Notes: generated by a model from the letters alone, not told the origin. A stretch of DNA of 56,645 nt from Paenibacillus timonensis (GCF_022427145.1 NZ_JAKSXN010000038.1:1-56645); one strand, 5' to 3'. Positions 20,186 through 29,368 are shown, numbered from the stretch's first letter. Program-made: numbers and translations.

Positions 20186-20852
20186 GGGGGCGGATGCTCC
20201 GACGAGAGCGTGGATAGGCAGTAGGCGGTTGAGTCGTGACTACGAGCAAGGAGGCGCTGTCTCCTGCGGAGATGCGCTCACGTTGGAGTAAGGCGTGGGG
20301 GCGGATGCTCCGAGGAGAGAGTGGATAGGCAGTAGGTGGTCGAGGCGTGACTACGAGCAAGGAGGCGCTGTCTCCTGCGGAGATGCGCTTAGGCTTGGAG
20401 TAAGGCGTGGGGGCGGATGCTTCGAGGAGAGAGTGGATAGGCGATAGGCGGTTGAGGCGTGACTACGAGCAAGGAGGCGCTGCCTCCTGCGGAGATGCGC
20501 TCACGCTGGAGTAAGGCGTGGGGCGGATGCTCCGAGGAGAGCGTGGATAGGCAGTAGGTGGTCGAGGCATGACTACGAGCAAGGAGGCGCTGTCTCCTGC
20601 GGAGATGCGCTCACGTTGGAGTAAGGCGTGGGGGCGGGTGCTCCGAGGAGAGCGTGGATAGGCAGTAGGCGGTTGAGGCGTGACTACGAGCAAGGAGGCG
20701 CTGTCTCCTGCGGAGATGCGCTTACGTTGGAGTAAGGCGTGAGGGCGGGTACTCCGAGGAGAGCGTGGATAGGCAGTAGGCGGTTGAGGCGTGACTACGA
20801 GCAAGGAGGCGCTGTCTCCTGCGGAGATGCGCTCACGTTGGAGTAAGGCATG
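20186..20852. repeat. Six tandem copies of a ~111-bp repeat
   Basis: Marker CGGATGCTCC (or a one- or two-base variant) recurs at 20191, 20302, 20414, 20524, 20635 and 20746, with periods 111, 112, 110, 111 and 111; a decayed seventh start follows near 20850. Each unit contains GTGGATAGGC, then GCGCTGTCTCC-TGC-GGAGATGCGC (a bulged hairpin), then ACGTTGGAGTAAGGCGTG. Copies differ by a few scattered substitutions. The indels shift frame and no ribosome site is seen, so coding is unlikely. Confidence 0.93.
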
Positions 20853-20925
20853 AGGGTTATGCTTCCAGGGTATGAGTGAATTGAGGGCGGAGAGGGGCGT
20901 ATGAATCCGAAGAAGCGGAGCGTTC

Positions 20926-20990
20926 GCCTTTGTGAGCGGATTTCTACAACTTTTGAATTTAGTCCAATCCAAGAAATCCGCGAACAACAG
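20926..20990. repeat. Imperfect long inverted repeat upstream of mnmE
   Basis: GCGGATTTCT (20936-20945) pairs perfectly with AGAAATCCGC (20972-20981) around a 26-base AT-rich loop. Weaker pairing extends outwards for about 12 more bases on each side (TTCGCCTTTGTG against CAACAGCGAT). There is no T-tract. Confidence 0.6.
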
Positions 20991-21067
20991 CGATCGTAGG
21001 ATCATACGACCAGCGGAGCTGAGAAATTCACGAACGGTTTTCAAAAACAACTAGCGAGGTGAAGCAA

Positions 21068-22447
21068 ATGCTTAGCGATACAATTGCAGCAATATCGACG
21101 GCGGTGGGCGAAAGTGGCATCGCCGTGATCCGCGTCAGCGGGCCGGAGGCGATCGCCGAAGTGGGGCGGTTATTCCGCGCCAAGACGGCGCTGCCGGAGG
21201 CGGAAAGCCATACGGTACACTATGGCTTTATCGTGGACCCGGCGACGGGCGACAAGCTCGAGGAGGTGCTCGTCAGCGTCTTTCGCGCGCCGCGCTCCTT
21301 CACCACGGAAGACGTGGTGGAGATTAGCACGCACGGCGGGATCATCTCCGTCAAACGCGTGATGGATCTGCTGCTCCAGCAGCGCGGCATTCGCCTCGCC
21401 GAGCCGGGCGAGTTCACGAAACGCGCGTTCCTGAACGGGCGGATCGACTTGTCGCAGGCGGAGGCGGTCATCGACCTGATCCGCTCCAAGTCGGATCGGG
21501 CGTTCTCCGTGGCGCTCAAGCAGGTCGAAGGCCAGCTGTCGCGCCAAATCGGTAAGCTGCGCCACACGCTGATCGAAACGCTGGCGCATATCGAAGTGAA
21601 CATCGATTATCCGGAGCATGACGTGGAATCGATGACGATGGCGTTTATCAAGGAGAAATGCGCGGAGGTGTCGGAAGGCATCGACGTGCTGCTGAAGACG
21701 GCGGATCAGGGCAAGATTTTGCGCGAGGGAATTACGACGGCGATCGTCGGTCGCCCGAATGTCGGCAAATCCTCGCTGATGAATGCCCTGGCCCGCGAGA
21801 ATAAAGCGATCGTCACCGATATCCCCGGCACGACGCGGGACGTGATCGAAGAATATGTGACGATCAACAATATCCCGCTGAAGCTGCTCGACACGGCGGG
21901 GATCCGCGAGACGATGGACGTCGTCGAGCAGATCGGCGTGGAGCGCTCCAAAGCGGCGGTGAGCGAAGCGGACCTGATCCTGCTCGTGCTCAATAGCGCC
22001 GAGGCGCTGCATGAGGACGAAATCGCCTTAATGGAGCAACTGAAGGGACGGTCCACGATCGTTCTTTTGAATAAAATCGATTTACCGCAGCAGTTGGATC
22101 GGGAGGTGGTCCGGCGTTATTTTCCCGAGGAAGCGATCGTCGAATTGTCGGTCAAAACGGAGGAAGGGCTGGATCATCTGGAGGAGGCGATCGCCCGTTT
22201 GTTCTTCGGCGGGAAGCTGGAGTCGAATGACCTGACGTATGTCAGCAACGTGCGGCATATCGCCTTGCTGAAGAAGGCCAAGCAATCCCTGGCGGATGCT
22301 TACGAGGCGGCAGATAGCGGCATACCGATCGATATTTTGCAAATTGACGTGCGGTACGCATGGGAGCAACTGGGTGAAGTGATCGGAGATTCGGCGCCGG
22401 ATGCGTTGATTGATCAGATTTTTTCGCAATTCTGCTTGGGGAAATAA
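21068..22447 (+). CDS. mnmE: tRNA modification GTPase MnmE
   Basis: With MnmG it installs the cmnm5 group on U34 of several tRNAs. The N-terminal formyl-folate-binding domain covers about 1-118. The G domain has G1 GRPNVGKS at 228-235, TTRD near 255 and DTAG at 275-278. The protein ends with the catalytic FCLGK, as required for activity. I chose ATG at 21068 (459 residues): GAGGTG lies 6 bases upstream and the alignment with B. subtilis MnmE starts here; an in-frame GTG at 21059 overlaps that site. It begins the mnmE-mnmG-rsmG unit. Confidence 0.96.
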   Translation: MLSDTIAAISTAVGESGIAVIRVSGPEAIAEVGRLFRAKTALPEAESHTVHYGFIVDPATGDKLEEVLVSVFRAPRSFTTEDVVEISTHGGIISVKRVMDLLLQQRGIRLAEPGEFTKRAFLNGRIDLSQAEAVIDLIRSKSDRAFSVALKQVEGQLSRQIGKLRHTLIETLAHIEVNIDYPEHDVESMTMAFIKEKCAEVSEGIDVLLKTADQGKILREGITTAIVGRPNVGKSSLMNALARENKAIVTDIPGTTRDVIEEYVTINNIPLKLLDTAGIRETMDVVEQIGVERSKAAVSEADLILLVLNSAEALHEDEIALMEQLKGRSTIVLLNKIDLPQQLDREVVRRYFPEEAIVELSVKTEEGLDHLEEAIARLFFGGKLESNDLTYVSNVRHIALLKKAKQSLADAYEAADSGIPIDILQIDVRYAWEQLGEVIGDSAPDALIDQIFSQFCLGK

Positions 22448-22534
22448 ACGGCCTCTGGTATCAGCGGCGCTTGTTCATGGTATGATGATACGGATAGAGT
22501 TTGAATGGTGTAGGGTAAAGGAGGTTGACGATCT

Positions 22535-24421
22535 ATGGGTTACGCTGCCGGAAACTATGAGGTGATCGTGGTTGGCGCGGGGCACGCAGGCTGCGAGGCG
22601 GCATTGGCTGCAGCGCGAATGGGCTGCCGTACGCTGATGGTCACGATCAATTTGGATATGGTTGCTTTTATGCCGTGCAATCCTTCGATCGGAGGTCCGG
22701 CAAAAGGCCACGTCGTACGCGAGGTTGATGCCTTGGGCGGCGAAATGGGCCGCAACATCGACAAAACGTTCATCCAAATGCGGATGCTTAATACCGGGAA
22801 AGGCCCGGCCGTTCATGCGCTGCGCGCGCAGGCGGATAAGTTCTTGTATCAACATGCGATGAAGGAAACGATGGAGAAGGAGCCGAATCTGACGATGCTC
22901 CAGGGGATGGTCGAGGAGCTGATCGTCGAGGACGGCCAATGCGTAGGCGTGATCACGAAGACCGGCGCGGAGTATCGGGCGAATGCGGTCGTGCTGACGA
23001 CCGGTACGTATTTGCGCGGGAAAATCATCATGGGTGAGCTGATGTACGAAAGTGGTCCAAACAACCAACAGCCGTCGGTACGCCTGTCGCAAAACTTGAA
23101 GGAGCTGGGTTTTGATCTGGTTCGCTTCAAGACGGGGACGCCGCCGCGGGTGCATAAGGACTCGATTGACTTCTCGCAAACGGAGATTCAACCGGGGGAC
23201 GAGAAGCCGAAGTTTTTTTCCTATGAGACCAAGGAATCGGACAATGAACAGCTGCCTTGCTGGCTGACTTATACTTCCGAAGAGACGCATAAGATCATTA
23301 CGGACAACCTGCATCGGGCTCCGATGTTCTCCGGCGTGATTGAAGGTACCGGTCCCCGGTATTGTCCGTCCATCGAGGACAAAATCGTGCGGTTTAGCGA
23401 TAAACCGAAACATCAGATTTTCCTGGAGCCGGAAGGCAAAAATACGTCGGAGTATTATGTGCAAGGCTTCTCCACCAGCATGCCGGAAGAGGTTCAGTTG
23501 AAAATGCTGCGTTCCGTACCGGGCTTGCAAAACGTGCAAATGATGCGGACCGGTTATGCGATCGAATACGACGCGGTTGTGCCAACCCAGCTGTGGCCTT
23601 CTCTGGAGACGAAGCGATTGCCTGGCCTGTTTACGGCGGGGCAAATCAACGGGACTTCCGGTTACGAAGAAGCGGCGGGACAAGGTATTATGGCCGGGAT
23701 CAACGCCGCACGCAAGGTCCAAGGCAAGGAGCCGGTTGTGCTTGACCGCTCGCAAGGCTATATCGGCGTATTGATCGACGACTTGGTAACCAAGGGTACC
23801 AACGAGCCGTACCGCTTGCTTACTTCCCGCGCCGAATACCGGCTGCTGCTCCGTCACGACAATGCGGATTTGCGCCTGACGCCGCTGGGCCATGAAATCG
23901 GGTTGATCTCGGATGAGCGGTATGCGCGGTTTTTGGATAAGAAACAGAAGGTCGAGCAAGAGATTGAACGATTGAAGTCGACGAAGGTACGTCCTACCGA
24001 AATCAATCCGCTGTTGGAGTCGATCGGTTCGGCGCCGATTCAGGACGGAAGCAATCTGCTCACCATTTTGCGGCGTCCGGAAGTGACGTATGCGCATATC
24101 GCTACGATTTCTCCGTCCGAGATTGAGCTCGACGAAGAGATGCAGGAGCAAGTTGAGATTCAAATCAAGTATGCCGGTTATATCGAAAAACAATTGATTC
24201 ATGTTGAAAGATTACAAAAAATGGAAAAGAAGAAAATTCCCGAATCGATCAACTATGACGATATTCAAGGCCTGGCTATCGAAGCGCGGCAAAAGCTGTC
24301 CAAAATCCGGCCGATCTCGATCGGGCAAGCTTCTCGGATTTCGGGGGTCACGCCGGCGGATATCTCCATTTTGCTGGTGTATCTAGAGCATTATAACCGG
24401 GTCACGGCTGCAGGAGGGTAA
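22535..24421 (+). CDS. mnmG: tRNA uridine 5-carboxymethylaminomethyl modification enzyme MnmG (GidA)
   Basis: The 628-residue FAD-binding partner of MnmE. The nucleotide-binding motif is GAGHAGC at 14-20, followed by the GidA signature [20 protein letters not shown]. The C-terminal helical domain includes the region [17 protein letters not shown], and the length is the family norm. AAAGGAGG precedes the ATG. It starts 87 bases after mnmE and ends 3 bases before rsmG, so translational coupling to rsmG is likely. Confidence 0.97.
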   Translation: MGYAAGNYEVIVVGAGHAGCEAALAAARMGCRTLMVTINLDMVAFMPCNPSIGGPAKGHVVREVDALGGEMGRNIDKTFIQMRMLNTGKGPAVHALRAQADKFLYQHAMKETMEKEPNLTMLQGMVEELIVEDGQCVGVITKTGAEYRANAVVLTTGTYLRGKIIMGELMYESGPNNQQPSVRLSQNLKELGFDLVRFKTGTPPRVHKDSIDFSQTEIQPGDEKPKFFSYETKESDNEQLPCWLTYTSEETHKIITDNLHRAPMFSGVIEGTGPRYCPSIEDKIVRFSDKPKHQIFLEPEGKNTSEYYVQGFSTSMPEEVQLKMLRSVPGLQNVQMMRTGYAIEYDAVVPTQLWPSLETKRLPGLFTAGQINGTSGYEEAAGQGIMAGINAARKVQGKEPVVLDRSQGYIGVLIDDLVTKGTNEPYRLLTSRAEYRLLLRHDNADLRLTPLGHEIGLISDERYARFLDKKQKVEQEIERLKSTKVRPTEINPLLESIGSAPIQDGSNLLTILRRPEVTYAHIATISPSEIELDEEMQEQVEIQIKYAGYIEKQLIHVERLQKMEKKKIPESINYDDIQGLAIEARQKLSKIRPISIGQASRISGVTPADISILLVYLEHYNRVTAAGG

Positions 24422-24424
24422 CCA

Positions 24425-25147
24425 TTGGATTCGATACAAGCCCAGTTTTGCACGCTGCTCCAGAGTCATGCCATCGAGGTGTCGGAGGAGCAGTTGAACC
24501 AATTCGAACGATATTACGAAGTGTTGGTTGAATGGAACGAAAAGATGAACCTGACCGGGATCACTGAACGGGAGCAGGTCTATATTAAGCATTTTTACGA
24601 TTCAGTCAGTTTGGCTTTCCATGTTCCGATGGGGGAGATCGGTTCTCTGGCGGATATCGGGTCCGGAGCGGGTTTTCCTGGCATTCCCTTAAAAATTTGT
24701 TATCCACATTTGCAGCTAACGATCGTGGACTCTTTGAACAAACGGATCCAGTTTTTGCAGCATGTGGTCAATGAATTGGGTTTATCGCAAGTGCGTTTGC
24801 TGCATGGGCGTGCCGAGGACTTGGGTCGGCAGGAAGAGCTCCGCGATGCTTTCGACTTGGTAACTGCCCGGGCAGTTGCCCGTATGGCGATACTTAACGA
24901 GTTTTGTCTGCCATTCGCTAAACCTAAGGGTTTGTTCGTGGCCATGAAGGGCAGTAATCCGGAGGATGAAGTGAAGGAAGCCGCCCGCAGTTTATCCGAA
25001 CTTAAAGGCAAGTGGATCAGCACACCGGAGTTTTCACTTCCACTGGACCATTCGGAACGTCATTTGGTGATCATCCAAAAAACGGCTCCTACGCCTAAGA
25101 AATATCCTAGAAAAGCGGGAACGCCGGCCAAGACGCCTTTGGTATAA
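24425..25147 (+). CDS. rsmG: 16S rRNA (guanine527-N7)-methyltransferase RsmG (GidB)
   Basis: A 240-residue SAM-dependent methyltransferase acting on G527 of 16S rRNA; its loss gives low-level streptomycin resistance in several bacteria. The SAM-binding motif is DIGSGAGFPGIP at 77-88, followed by VDSLNKRIQFLQ. The start is TTG after a GGAGGG site that overlaps the end of mnmG. A perfect DnaA box (TTATCCACA, 24700-24708) lies within the gene. A terminator with an embedded parS follows. Confidence 0.96.
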   Translation: MDSIQAQFCTLLQSHAIEVSEEQLNQFERYYEVLVEWNEKMNLTGITEREQVYIKHFYDSVSLAFHVPMGEIGSLADIGSGAGFPGIPLKICYPHLQLTIVDSLNKRIQFLQHVVNELGLSQVRLLHGRAEDLGRQEELRDAFDLVTARAVARMAILNEFCLPFAKPKGLFVAMKGSNPEDEVKEAARSLSELKGKWISTPEFSLPLDHSERHLVIIQKTAPTPKKYPRKAGTPAKTPLV

Positions 25148-25160
25148 GGATAGCTTTGCA

Positions 25161-25210
25161 CCCCCTTAGCAAATTGTTCCACGTGAAACATAGCTAAGGG
25201 GGATTTTTTG
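25161..25210 (+). terminator. Terminator of the mnmE-mnmG-rsmG operon with parS in its stem
   Basis: CCCCCTTAGC (25161-25170) pairs with GCTAAGGGGG (25193-25202), followed by ATTTTTT. The 16-bp palindromic parS at 25175-25190 lies between the arms and can form the upper stem. It begins 13 bases after the rsmG stop. Confidence 0.88.
25175..25190. other. parS: parS centromere site 1
   Basis: TGTTCCACGTGAAACA is an exact match to the B. subtilis parS sequence bound by Spo0J/ParB. It lies between rsmG and noc. Confidence 0.96.
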
Positions 25211-25336
25211 TCTTTCTAGAAGCAAATCCACCTTCTTTTCTACAACTTCTCTCAATTAGAGAATAGGATTATAGAGGAAAAAGTGGTAGAATAGATATAT
25301 CGGGTTTTTAAACAATGCATTTCGTTTAGAGCAATG

Positions 25337-25353
25337 TCATCCCGCGGGGATGA
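25337..25353. promoter_or_regulatory. Palindrome upstream of noc
   Basis: TCATCCC-GCG-GGGATGA is a perfect 7-bp inverted repeat around GCG, about 50 bases before noc. The CCC/GGG centre resembles, but does not match, the Noc-binding consensus ATTTCCCGGGAAAT. The role is unknown. Confidence 0.45.
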
Positions 25354-25404
25354 TCCGTAAGGCTTGGCCTTATGTCACTATGAAACTAGGTGGTAATTGA
25401 CGGA

Positions 25405-26229
25405 ATGAAAGAACAATTTTCTAAATTGTTTGGGCTAACCGAACGAAGCAGCGGAGATGAAGTAAGACAAATTCCGGTGGAGGAAATTGTCGGCAGTCCC
25501 TATCAGCCGCGGACGATCTTTGACGACGAGAAAATCGATGAGCTCTGCCAAACGATTCGTACTCATGGCGTGATTCAACCGATCGTTGTTCGTTACCGGA
25601 ATGAGAAGTATGAGATTATTGCCGGGGAGCGTCGCTGGCGAGCCGTCAAAAAGCTGGGTTTGGAGACCATTCCTGCAATCCTGCGCGACTTCAACGATTC
25701 GCAAGCCGCATCCATCGCCTTGATCGAGAATCTTCAAAGAGAAGGGCTCACCTCGATTGAAGAGGCCCTAGCTTACCAGAACTTAATCGACTTGCATCAG
25801 CTAACCCAAGAGAGTTTGGCTCAACGTCTTGGGAAGAGTCAATCGACGATCGCCAACAAGATTAGGCTCCTGCAGCTTCCGGAGGACGTAAAGACGGCGC
25901 TGATGGAACGGAAAATTACAGAGCGTCATGCGCGTGCTTTATTGTCGTTGGATTCGGAAGAACTGCAGATCAAGGTTTTGGGCGAAATCATCAGCAAAGA
26001 ATTGAATGTAAAACAAACGGAAGCCCGCATTGTCTTCTACAAGGAAGTAGCCAAAAACAAGAAATCCCCATCGAAACGAATCTCCTTTACGAAAGATGTC
26101 CGATTGGCCTTAAATACGATTCGCCAGTCGATCGACATGGTTACCGGTTCGGGATTGCAAATTAAAACGGAAGAAAAGGATCATGAAGATCATTATGAAA
26201 TTGTGATTCAAATTCCGAAACGTTCATAA
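25405..26229 (+). CDS. noc: Nucleoid occlusion protein Noc
   Basis: A ParB paralog that binds dispersed sites and blocks division over the nucleoid. From ATG at 25405 it has 274 residues. The first about 12 residues ([11 protein letters not shown]) form an amphipathic stretch like the membrane-targeting helix of B. subtilis Noc. The CTP-binding box GERRWR is at 74-79 and ENLQRE at 108-113. The recognition helix reads SQSTIANK (145-152), with the Gln and Lys typical of Noc rather than ParB. An in-frame GTG at 25390 is possible, but the ATG start gives the Noc-like N-terminus. Confidence 0.93.
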   Translation: MKEQFSKLFGLTERSSGDEVRQIPVEEIVGSPYQPRTIFDDEKIDELCQTIRTHGVIQPIVVRYRNEKYEIIAGERRWRAVKKLGLETIPAILRDFNDSQAASIALIENLQREGLTSIEEALAYQNLIDLHQLTQESLAQRLGKSQSTIANKIRLLQLPEDVKTALMERKITERHARALLSLDSEELQIKVLGEIISKELNVKQTEARIVFYKEVAKNKKSPSKRISFTKDVRLALNTIRQSIDMVTGSGLQIKTEEKDHEDHYEIVIQIPKRS

Positions 26230-26314
26230 AATCACTCGCTGACCCTAACCGCGAGGTTGCAGGTCAGCTTCTTTTTCGGTCTTGGATGAGTAGCTTGGGC
26301 AGGAGAAAATCGCG

Positions 26315-26332
26315 TTATCCACATGTGGATTA
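26315..26332. promoter_or_regulatory. Head-to-head DnaA boxes upstream of parA
   Basis: TTATCCACATGTGGATTA joins a perfect DnaA box (26315-26323) to an inverted 8-of-9 match (26324-26332). It lies in the noc-parA spacer, about 175 bases before parA. The rest of this 277-base spacer shows no clear gene. Confidence 0.7.
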
Positions 26333-26506
26333 TGCATGGCATGATTCGCATATGAGGCGTATTTTTCGGTTCATGCACAACCATGATCGATATCGACCAG
26401 CAGGTGTATTCACCACGCATTGCTTTAGGTCTTTTTGTGGCGGCAGCTTAGATTGCGTACATGAGGACTACAAAGAGATTCTTCTATTATATTGAGGTGA
26501 ACTGGA

Positions 26507-27268
26507 TTGTCTAAAATCATAGCCATAGCTAACCAAAAAGGAGGCGTCGGAAAAACGACGACTTCCGTCAATTTGGGAGCAGGACTAGCGGCCATCGGAA
26601 AAAAAGTGCTGCTGATCGATATTGACCCCCAGGGGAACACGACTAGTGGTGTTGGCATTAATAAAGCGGATGTTGCGAATTGCATTTATGATGTGTTGAT
26701 CAATGAGGTTCATCCTAAAGAAGCGATCGCACAGACGGAAATTGAAAACTTGCATATCATCCCGGCTACGATTCAATTGGCCGGTGCGGAAATCGAATTG
26801 GTACCAACGATTTCGCGTGAAGTAAGACTTAAGAAATCGTTGCAGCCGATTCGTCATTTATACGATTATATCTTGATTGATTGCCCGCCTTCGCTTGGCA
26901 TATTAACGATCAATTCGTTGACTGCCGCAGATTCCGTGCTTATTCCCATTCAGTGCGAATATTACGCTTTGGAAGGACTCAGCCAATTGCTCAACACGGT
27001 ACGCTTGGTTCAAAAACATTTAAACACGTCCCTGCAAATCGAAGGGGTGCTGTTGACGATGTTTGATGCAAGAACGAACTTAGGTATCCAAGTGATTGAA
27101 GAGGTTAAGAAGTACTTCCAACAGAAGGTGTATAAGACCGTTATCCCGCGTAATGTGCGGTTAAGCGAAGCACCGTCCCATGGTCAATCGATTATTACGT
27201 ATGACCCTCGTTCGAAGGGCGCGGAAGTTTATCTTGAGCTGGCAAAGGAAGTGGTATCTTATGAATAA
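26507..27268 (+). CDS. parA: Chromosome partitioning ATPase ParA (Soj)
   Basis: A 253-residue deviant Walker ATPase with KGGVGKTT at 11-18 and LIDIDPQGN nearby. In B. subtilis Soj works with Spo0J-parS in origin segregation and also activates or inhibits DnaA depending on its dimer state. The start is TTG ([10 protein letters not shown]) after a GAGGTGAA site. Its last 8 bases overlap the parB start. The head-to-head DnaA boxes upstream hint at feedback from DnaA. Confidence 0.95.
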   Translation: MSKIIAIANQKGGVGKTTTSVNLGAGLAAIGKKVLLIDIDPQGNTTSGVGINKADVANCIYDVLINEVHPKEAIAQTEIENLHIIPATIQLAGAEIELVPTISREVRLKKSLQPIRHLYDYILIDCPPSLGILTINSLTAADSVLIPIQCEYYALEGLSQLLNTVRLVQKHLNTSLQIEGVLLTMFDARTNLGIQVIEEVKKYFQQKVYKTVIPRNVRLSEAPSHGQSIITYDPRSKGAEVYLELAKEVVSYE

Positions 27269-28100
27269 ACGATTGGGGAAAGGACTAGATGCCTTGATCC
27301 CGGCGCTATCCATCCAGGATGATGACAAGGTTATTGAGATCCCGCTCAATCAGCTTCGTGCCAATCCGTATCAACCACGTAAAACCTTTGACGAGGAGGC
27401 AATACGGGAATTGGCCGAATCGATTCGGCAGCATGGGGTTATTCAACCGATTATTGTACGCAGCGTCCTTAAGGGTTATGAAATTATCGCCGGGGAACGG
27501 CGGTACCGCGCTTCGCAATTTTGCGGAAATGCGACGATTCCGGCAGTGGTTCGAAGTTTTTCAGACCAGCAGGTTATGGAAATTGCGCTTATCGAGAACT
27601 TGCAACGGGAGAATCTGAATGCGATGGAAGTGGCCGTGGCCTATCAAGGGTTGATGGATCAATTCCAATTAACGCAAGAAGAACTTTCGATGAAGGTAGG
27701 GAAGTCCCGTTCTCATATCGCTAACTTTTTGCGGTTGCTCTCCTTGCCAGAGGAAGTTAAAGAATATGTTTCACGTGGAACATTATCCATGGGACATGCT
27801 CGGGCGTTGGTCGGCTTAAAAGATCCAGCTACGATTAAACAATTGGCCAAACAATGCATTGACCATGAGTGGAGCGTTCGGGATCTGGAGGACGCGGTTC
27901 AACAACTGGATCGCAAGAAGCAGGAGAAAACAAAAGCTGCGGGCAAGAAACGGGATCCTTATATCGAGGAAGTCGAAGAGAACTTGCGCGAACGATATAA
28001 AACGACTGTCAAAATCAAGGCGAATAAAGACAAAGGCAAAATCGAAATTAACTATTACAGCCAGCAGGATCTGCAACGATTGCTTGATATGCTGAGCTAG
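27261..28100 (+). CDS. parB: Chromosome partitioning protein ParB (Spo0J)
   Basis: The parS-binding CTPase clamp that loads SMC and stimulates ParA. From ATG at 27261 it has 279 residues and starts [14 protein letters not shown], the usual ParB N-terminus that contacts ParA. GERRYR is at 78-83, ENLQRENLN follows, and the helix-turn-helix contains [12 protein letters not shown], the ParB-type reading in contrast to Noc. The frame continues upstream into parA, but an AAAGGAAG site and homology fix the start here. A perfect parS lies inside the gene. Confidence 0.95.
   Translation: MNKRLGKGLDALIPALSIQDDDKVIEIPLNQLRANPYQPRKTFDEEAIRELAESIRQHGVIQPIIVRSVLKGYEIIAGERRYRASQFCGNATIPAVVRSFSDQQVMEIALIENLQRENLNAMEVAVAYQGLMDQFQLTQEELSMKVGKSRSHIANFLRLLSLPEEVKEYVSRGTLSMGHARALVGLKDPATIKQLAKQCIDHEWSVRDLEDAVQQLDRKKQEKTKAAGKKRDPYIEEVEENLRERYKTTVKIKANKDKGKIEINYYSQQDLQRLLDMLS
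27767..27782. other. parS: parS centromere site 2, inside parB
   Basis: TGTTTCACGTGGAACA is the reverse complement of the exact parS sequence. A parS within the spo0J gene is also known in B. subtilis. Confidence 0.95.
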
Positions 28101-28108
28101 CAATAAAT

Positions 28109-28175
28109 GAAATGACATATCCATCTTTTGGATAGCCTTCAGCAAGGGGCTTGAGAAAGAAGGGTATGTCATTTC
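28109..28175 (+). promoter_or_regulatory. Structured element before the cysteine desulfurase gene
   Basis: A closing stem pairs GAAATGACATATCC (28109-28122) with its near-complement at 28162-28175, with 11 continuous Watson-Crick pairs. Inside are a small ATCC/GGAT hairpin and a GCCTT-CAGC-AAGGGGC hairpin. The next bases are not T-rich. It lies 20 bases before the ribosome site of the next gene and 8 bases after parB. Confidence 0.45.
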
Positions 28176-28210
28176 TTGGTTGTCATCTGATACCCAAGGA
28201 GGAATCGTCG

Positions 28211-29368
28211 TTGCGCGAGTCGAAACCGGTCATCTACCTGGATCATGCAGCCACATCTTGGCCAAAACCTCCTAGGGTAGGAGAGGTTATGTTGGAAATA
28301 CTAAACGGACCAGCTGCCAATGCAGGACGCGGAAATCACGGGATGGCGCTGCAAGCGGGAAGGGTATTGTACGACACCCGAGTCAAGCTAGCAAGATTGT
28401 TTGGGGTTCCGAATCCTAACGATATCGCGTTAACCTCTAACGCAACCTCGGCTTTGAACTTGGCCATTAAGGGTTTGCTAAAACCGGGAGATCATGTTGT
28501 AGCTACGACGGTCGAGCACAATTCGGTAAGACGTCCGTTAGAATTTCTAAAACGAACTCGGGGCGTCCAAGTCGATTATGCCGAAGTGGATCGCCAGGGC
28601 CAACTGGATTTACGCCAGGTGGAGAAACTTTTTAATCCCCGTACACGTTTACTTGTATGTTCTCATAGTTCGAATTTGCTCGGATGCATTTTGCCGATTC
28701 AAGATTTAAGCCGGATTGCTCATGCCCATGGAGCCGTTATTTTGGTAGATGCTGCGCAAACCGCGGGGTGCTACCCGGTGAACGTACAAGAGATGGGGAT
28801 AGATCTGCTTGCTTTTCCGGGACATAAAGGCTTGCTTGGGCCTCAAGGAACTGGGGGTCTTTACATTCATCCGGAGATTGACTTGGAGCCGCTGCTGCAT
28901 GGAGGGACAGGCAGTCAATCGGAGGAAAGCGAGCAGCCGTCCGTTCGGCCTGACCGTTACGAAGCAGGTACCGCAAATACGCCGGGAATTGCCGGATTAG
29001 GTGCCGGCGTAGGGACGGTTCTGGAGCGGGGAGTGGAGCAAATCCATCGCCGGGAATGGGAGCTCACCCAGTATTTAATGAAGGAGCTGAAGACCGTTCC
29101 TGGAGTATGTCTGATCGGCCCGGGAATCGGACAGCCGAGAACCGGCATCGTATCGTTTACGATCGATGGGCGAGATGCTTCTGAGGTCGCGTTTAAGCTG
29201 GACAGGGAATATGGCATTGCCGTTCGTGCCGGCTATCACTGCACGCCATTAGGCCACCAAACGGCCGGAACTCTGCAAGGCGGAGCCGTCCGAGCCAGTG
29301 TGGGATATGAGACGACAGAGGAAGAGCTTCAAGTTCTAATCGATGCAATCTTAAAAATGTTCAATTGA
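28211..29368 (+). CDS. Cysteine desulfurase-family class V aminotransferase
   Basis: A PLP enzyme of 385 residues in the cysteine desulfurase-like group. The start YLDHAATSWPKPP is characteristic. The PLP-binding aspartate is in ILVDAAQTAG (180), the Schiff-base lysine is K206 in FPGHKGLLGPQG, and the candidate persulfide cysteine is C344 in RAGYHCTPLGH. It may liberate sulfur from cysteine; the acceptor is unknown. I chose TTG at 28211, 8 bases after AAGGAGG; a longer frame to 28151 runs through a stem-loop and has no good site. A gene for a small Se/S-carrier-like protein lies 1.2 kb downstream. Confidence 0.86.
   Translation: MRESKPVIYLDHAATSWPKPPRVGEVMLEILNGPAANAGRGNHGMALQAGRVLYDTRVKLARLFGVPNPNDIALTSNATSALNLAIKGLLKPGDHVVATTVEHNSVRRPLEFLKRTRGVQVDYAEVDRQGQLDLRQVEKLFNPRTRLLVCSHSSNLLGCILPIQDLSRIAHAHGAVILVDAAQTAGCYPVNVQEMGIDLLAFPGHKGLLGPQGTGGLYIHPEIDLEPLLHGGTGSQSEESEQPSVRPDRYEAGTANTPGIAGLGAGVGTVLERGVEQIHRREWELTQYLMKELKTVPGVCLIGPGIGQPRTGIVSFTIDGRDASEVAFKLDREYGIAVRAGYHCTPLGHQTAGTLQGGAVRASVGYETTEEELQVLIDAILKMFN

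Noticed and set aside
20085..20360. Minus-strand 91-codon frame in the first repeat units
   Set aside because: It is the same repeat read in a shifted frame, with no ribosome site and no recognisable protein.
19737..20852. CRISPR array
   Set aside because: Units are 111-127 bp with no short repeat-spacer alternation, and no cas gene is near.
20463..21050. Minus-strand frame of 195 codons with a 37-residue repeat across the 111-bp units
   Set aside because: Units of 110 and 112 bp break the frame elsewhere in the array, no ribosome site precedes it, and its start lies in the mnmE leader. Open length follows from a 111-bp (37-codon) period without stops.
22475..24202. Minus-strand 575-codon frame opposite mnmG
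   Set aside because: It is the antisense shadow of mnmG, a clear family member with a good ribosome site.
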